Assembly: GCA_029747015.1 (NCBI GenBank)
Contig: JAKOGI010001962.1
Location: 1 to 64,000, forward strand
DNA: 64,000 bases
Direction of reading: 5' to 3'
From: Carnegiea gigantea
Taxonomy: Eukaryota; Streptophyta; Magnoliopsida; Caryophyllales; Cactaceae
Shown here: positions 58,453-64,000 of the stretch, one piece after another
How positions within the stretch are numbered: position 1 is the first letter of the stretch
How the letters are laid out: every line of letters begins with the position of its first letter
Program-made: the position numbers and the translations under genes
Notes under the pieces: generated by a model
Databases searched by the model: none
The model's input: the letters and a program-made list of their open reading frames with translations, nothing else
Told to the model about the DNA's origin: nothing

Positions 58453-60942
58453 ATTCCCAATGTCGATGGTTAATAATTTAAGTAAGACAAAGTTAAGAAC
58501 TCAACCGCGTAGATATGTCGCCTTCTCCGCCCAAGACGAGAAACCCACCATTTTTGACATTGAAGCTCACAATTTGTATAAATAATTAAGGAACATAACT
58601 ACCTATCGCTTTCATGCTAATTGTATTGTAGCAATTTGGAATTTAGATCTCCCTTCTGGAAATCTTTTGCAGTTTCCACTCCTAAGAGACGTCTTAATCA
58701 ACAGGAAATTAGCACACATACCATGGTTAGCAGTCTCAGCGATCATATTAATGCATCATGAAATCTAGATCTCACTTAATTAATCAACATTGTTTCCTCT
58801 CTCATCCCATTCCAATATCAACAATTAACCTCGTATCGATGAAATCTCAACCTAAATTATCGAAAGCATCCTCACATTTTTCCTTATATTTTTAAAATTT
58901 GACTATAATTTTAAAACAAAGGGAGCTAGTTTTATTTCTACTTTCTCCAACTCATCATCTTTTATTAATTCCTACATCCCCCGCCACGGCCACCAGTTCT
59001 CTACTTCTCTGGGCGGCTTCTTCTTGTCAGGAAGCTTAACTGTACAATATTGATAGTAATTAGTCAGGCATTCTTTCCCCATTCCAATCACGTGGATATA
59101 TATAAGGACAAATACTTAATTTAGTTAGTATATAGAAGGGAAACTCCTGCACAAATACATTAATCTATGATATGCTTTAGGTTTAAAATTGATCAATAAT
59201 TAATGATGAGTTGATGACTATGTAGTGGCATGCACGTTTTAGTTTGATGATCTAATCACTCACTTGTCTCGTCAGAAGGTTTCTTGCTCTTTTTTATTTA
59301 GAACTTGCAAAATAAATTAAAATTACATTTAAAAAGAAAGAAAAACTTCTTAGGTGTGTGAACAAAACAAAATCAAACTCTAATCAACTTAATTATGTCT
59401 TGCTTTCAATCACTCTAATTGTGTATATACATATATTAACTATAAAACTGGCTGATAATAATACTACTATATAAAGATATGACACAAATAGGGTCTAAAG
59501 AGATTTAAATGTAGTAAATATATTTCTTCTCACTAATAAGTCGATTTTGAAAAATATGTCGAGAACTTCTGCAACGATAATAATTCGCAGTATAGTTTCT
59601 GTTGTTGCGAAATCTTGGAAGATTTATATAGAGGTAATCTTACTTCTACAAACATCTCTACCTATAAAGATATCAATTTAAACCTCTTGTACGGTACAAT
59701 CCAATTGAAAGAGATTGTGAGAAAACTGAAAGATATGAAAGTAGAACTGATTAATAATTTTTGATTATGATCTTCAAACTGTGGATGACATTATTAGGGA
59801 CGAAACCGTGAGGAATTAGGTTACCTTATATCCATCCAATGAATACATTAGGCGATGAATATATCAGGCGAGGTCGGCTGGCCTCTTCCACACTTGAGTC
59901 ACATTTAGCCAATAATCCAATAGTCCCAGTAAATATAAGTTAAATAACGCCTACATTGATTTAATTGGACTAGAAAACGATCCATTCTTTGGAAATTTCA
60001 CACTCAAATTTGGATTTGATTACTGTTTAAAATTAAATACACCCGTAATTTCAATCTTGTTGGTCTCTGACATTGTCAAATTGTCATCCATCTGTCTTCT
60101 TGACCGCCTGGATTCCCTCTCCTCATGCAACAATACAAGCAGACATGCAGCTATTTTTGACGCGAACTGTCTTCCACGTACCCAAGACTTTCTACTACGA
60201 CTTCTTCAACTGTTTTCGAATCCTATGATGTGAATTACTTGGGAAGTCTCATTTGACTTTTCATCTATATATACCAAAATTTGTATTTACACCGTCCTTT
60301 TGATTGAATCCGTTCATTATCCCTACATGTATGCCAACTAGATGTTGGCACGGGTTATAGTTCTTATCACAGCAATGGCGACAATTTGTGGTCGGTTCCG
60401 CTTTAGCAAGGGTATAAGAAAATTTAAATATAGGTAGTCTTATATCTGCATATATTTATACTAGCAAAAAGACCAATTTAAAAAGCGGATTCAAAAGCTG
60501 TTTGCATTATTTCCGTACATGTCTTTGTCACATTGTAATAAGTTATTAAGGAGCTAATTAGCTGTGAAAATAAACTCCCAATAGTGGTTTAACTTAATTA
60601 ATACGTTCATGAAGATGTAAGATTTACATAATAAAACACGAATGGTGTGAGCGGACATTAAGATCGATCAAGGGCCACGAAGAAAACATTAGGGTGGTTG
60701 CATTCCCTGAATGTAGGGGAAAAGTATGTATAGCCAACTCCAACAACCAACATTAAGAATGTTGATGGGGGACAAGAGATTTTTAGCCCATGATTAAGTG
60801 CTTTCATACCACCTTTTGTCACTTGATTATTCTTCTATTTTTAGTGCTAATTCGAAATTACGCAAGGTGGAGTGTATATGGCCTTCCTAATTATGGTGTC
60901 ATTAAAAAGGCTTCAACTTTCAAGGTTGCTAAGCCATCACAT

Positions 60943-61024
<82 letters not shown>

Positions 61025-61600
61025 ATGGCATTTTTGCTAGCACAATCAGACTTAAGGTCTTTTTGTTTTGTTTTTGGGGTTGAGTTCAACTTATGTGCAC
61101 CACCACATCGTTACCCGTATTCAATTTCCACTATACATTCATTGATTTTCTGGTTTTATAGAGATAATTTTTCAACTAATACAGATTGGTTCAAATGGTT
61201 TGTCACTTATTCTCCTCAAGTGTTATTCTAGTTTAAATTTTGTGTATAGAAAAAAAAAAATCAGTGCTAGAAAAGCTCTACCTTTATTGCGCCAGTAGTA
61301 ACTCCACTCTAGTGAAACGAACAATCCAAGATGGAGGGAAAAAAAATAGCGGTAATTTTTCCTTTTTCTTTTTTTACACGAGATTATCAAATTATTTAGT
61401 TGTAAAATTGTATTGGGTTAGCATGATTAACTCTAATCTCAAATGCAAAAACTGAAATTATATTTTTCATGATTTAGTGAAATAAGTTTTGTGCGTTTTT
61501 ATGTCGAAGATCTTTACTTGAAAATTGAAGGACGTATTTTCGTAAGCTAATTATATGCCGTCGTCTAAATCTATTATTTTTTATCCTCTTGAGACTTTAA
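58453..61600. other. intergenic, no gene seen
   Basis: No gene. It contains a minus-strand TTG-tailed SINE-like copy at about 59566-59655 and a (TA)n array at 60951-61020. Confidence 0.55.
60951..61020. repeat. (TA)n microsatellite
   Basis: A 70-bp TA dinucleotide array with one phase break near 60984. Confidence 0.95.
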
Positions 61601-62890
61601 TTTTTTTTTTTTTTGGGTAAGAAAGGTAAGAATAAAATTTAGGTAGCCCTTCTCTCAAGGGTTCTTTCTAGATTATCCTCATAGAGGATACGAAGAAGGT
61701 CCCTATGCGGGATCCCATTCCACACTACTGTGGAATGTAATGACAGACTATGCTTTGTTAGCCAGTCGTGCATAGTTCCCTTACCTTAAAATATGAGTAA
61801 TAAGAACATTATCACAAAGTTGGATGTAAGTGTAAATATTCTGTATTAAAACTTGGATCTCCCATGATGTTTGAATGTGACCTTGAGTTGCTTGGTAGAG
61901 AATTTTATTGTCTTTCTCAATGTGGATATCAGTAAAACCTACTTGTATTACTGCTTTGATACCGTTCTCTTAACTGTTACTTCTGGTACCAAAACTGACG
62001 CTACTCGCAAGTAGAATGCTGATGCTTGAATAAATCTCCCTTCCCAATTACGAAGAATGAAACCTCCTGCTACTCCTTATGAAATTTTGGATCTATCAAA
62101 GTTGATTTTGATGAACCTGCCTTATGGTCTTTTCCATGCTGCCCAATGAGTCTTCTTACGGTTATCGGCTGACTAGTTTGGGTTTGGTAGATGTAGTGTT
62201 TATGTGAGTCTATGTCTAATACGCCATATAGCGCTAACTTTTTCGCTCTTATTAATGTACTTTCTAGAATAGGTGTTTCGTTGTGAAACACCATATTATT
62301 TCTTGTTTTCCGTATACTCCAAAGTAGCGCAGCTATTCTATCTATTTTAACCCCGAAGGTAGCAATTCTAGCCATCGATAGCCTTTGTAAAATACCGTTT
62401 TCTATCCAGTTATGGAAGACTGCTAAAAGATGATTCGCATCCTCAATCTCAGATTGACAAAAAGGACAAAGAGGATCAATATTCATGTCTCTTTTAAACA
62501 GGATTCCTTTACTAGGAAGTGATACATAATAAAGTTGACATCAAAAAATTTTTAACTTTGACATAATGGCATGATATCAAGTTTCCAAATCCAATATATT
62601 CCAAATCCTCTTGAGATACTATAGCAAAATGAGCCTCTTTTTTTTTTTTTTTTTGGTTTGTTTAATAATCATATTGACCTCATAGCTTAATTCTGAAAGG
62701 CAATGTCTTCTTACAAATATATATAGCCTCTGTGGTGGAAGCATGAGGAATAGGACTTTTCCCTTTACTCGTAGGGCAGCGTATTGTCCCAATCCAAATT
62801 ACTGGTAAGGCGTAAGGGAGAGGGTCGTCCCATAAAGATACACATAAGGTTCCCCTTTGTAGGACCATTTCCTCCCCCAAGAAGCCTTCG
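61601..62890 (-). pseudogene. 5'-truncated, decayed L1-type LINE
   Basis: Read on the minus strand, the region holds the end of a non-LTR retrotransposon ORF2. Near 62840 is the SLWDDP motif that follows reverse transcriptase. LPSKGILFKRDMNIDPLCPFC runs into the zinc-binding zf-RVT block (62600-62440, CPFCQSEIEDANHLL), then AALLWSIRKTRNNMVFHN. A plant RVT_3-type RNase H (GRFIKINFDRSK, GGFILRNWEGRF) spans about 62120-61970. The RNase H part is in a different frame from the block before it and carries a stop, and T-runs interrupt the upstream part. T14 at 61601-61614 on the plus strand is the expected poly(A) tail. The reverse-transcriptase core is absent, consistent with usual 5' truncation. 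Confidence 0.75.
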
Positions 62891-64000
62891 ACTTCCTGCT
62901 ATTTATTTTATTTATTTTTTTGAACAAGACTTCCTACTATTGAGTATTGACTGCTTCTATTTTTTCAGTTATTCTATAGTTTTATTTATCCCATCCTCCA
63001 TTATATTGTAATTTTATTTTATTGCTTTTTATAACTCTTACGGACTAAAACATACAGTAATTAATAACAATTATTACGATTACGTTCTAAAATTAATCTA
63101 ATCCCTATTTAACTATGTTTCCATTTAGTTCTCAGTTTCACATGTTATCTCCTTTATTTCTGACCCCTCTAATTTTTGTTGGATCTTCTTTATTTCTAAC
63201 TAGATGTGTCTTTAATTTTTGATTTATCCAGGTGCTTCTATTTATAGTGGATCTAATAAGGTTTGCCATTAAAACAAAGGGCAAATATGATTGCTCAAAA
63301 TAATGAACATGATCATTAACTACGGAGCATATATATGAGAACTATTACAGTATAAATCTATTTTTGGATCTTCAACCATTAGCTTAAATTTTTAGTTGAA
63401 ATGGTTCTTAAACATGGAATTATAATCTTTCTAACCGAGAGGTATTGAGTTTAAATGTCAGCCGCCCCCTATTGATTTATTGCGTAAGGTACGGGGAATC
63501 TTTGCAGCATTCACGCTTCAAACTCAAAGGGTACGCATGGGCAAAGGGTATTCGCGGGCCTTCAACCATCAGTTTAGACTTTTGGTGAAGATGGTTCTTG
63601 AACAAGAACTACTATTGTACACATTAAAACCATTGATTAAAAAGAGATCAATGAGATCTAATAAACAGTTGATTAAGAGATCTAATAAAAAAGAGATCCA
63701 TTCATAAGAGAAACCATCAAAAATCTAGAGTGTTCCATCACTTAAAAATTAGCATATGCAAAATGAGAAACGTACAGTAGCTCATAGGCCCATATAGTTG
63801 GTTAATTACGTACCAAATAGGCTGATAAGCACATCATAACATAATTTTATAAATGTAAGGACAGTGAGAACAAAGAACTAGTGTGATAGCGTAGGATCAA
63901 GGGATGGCAATTAGTATATAATTAAGATGAAGATTTCTTTTTCATACTGAAAATCACAACAAACTTGTGTTATTTGAGATGGCAATTAGCGTAAGAAGAC
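62891..64000. other. intergenic with a direct repeat
   Basis: A roughly 45-bp segment ('ttcaaccattagcttaaatt' through 'atggttcttaaacatgg') at 63371-63417 recurs, diverged, at 63561-63605. No gene seen. Confidence 0.5.

Noticed and set aside
58590..58690. Possible microRNA precursor
   Set aside because: No known mature microRNA sequence and no convincing single stem-loop.

Overview
The window is AT-rich plant nuclear DNA, almost certainly from a eudicot. It has two well-spliced housekeeping-type genes with GT-AG introns, a Galadriel-type Ty3/Gypsy chromovirus, a PIF/Harbinger transposon and many MITEs and SINE-like repeats. Nothing prokaryotic, organellar or viral was seen. The species cannot be named from the sequence alone.

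Layout. 1-8000: gene-free DNA packed with short non-autonomous elements, including one MITE nested in another. 8000-13427: a 5.4 kb PIF/Harbinger element with TTA target duplications. It carries a broken Myb-like ORF1, a nearly intact DDE transposase gene with two in-frame stops, and an internal AT-rich repeat array. 13428-18960: intergenic. 19215-27364: a ten-exon oxysterol-binding-protein-related (ORP1-type) gene with a MITE in intron 4 and two short upstream ORFs. 27626-33132: an intact, young Gypsy chromovirus, 260 bp past the ORP stop and on the same strand. 33133-49176: intergenic, with several MITE families. 49457-52948: an eight-exon phosphatidylinositol-4-phosphate 5-kinase gene with seven MORN repeats. 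52949-64000: intergenic, including a MITE sitting inside a (TA)n microsatellite and a decayed, poly(A)-tailed LINE.

Function. Both genes belong to phosphoinositide/sterol lipid biology. ORP proteins move sterols and phosphoinositides at membrane contact sites; PIP5K converts PI4P to PI(4,5)P2. Their proximity may be chance.

The most interesting observation is that both LTRs of the chromovirus carry a cluster of heat-shock-element motifs just upstream of a TATA box. The arrangement recalls the heat-activated Copia element ONSEN, but here it is in a recently inserted Gypsy element with an uninterrupted gag-pol frame. Other points worth a second look are a 26-bp perfect palindrome in the Harbinger subterminal region, strongly polarised TnGn/CnAn compound tracts, a duplicated splice acceptor in the ORP gene and a microsatellite-embedded MITE.

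All exon boundaries, repeat limits and motif positions were read by eye; no alignment or search was run.
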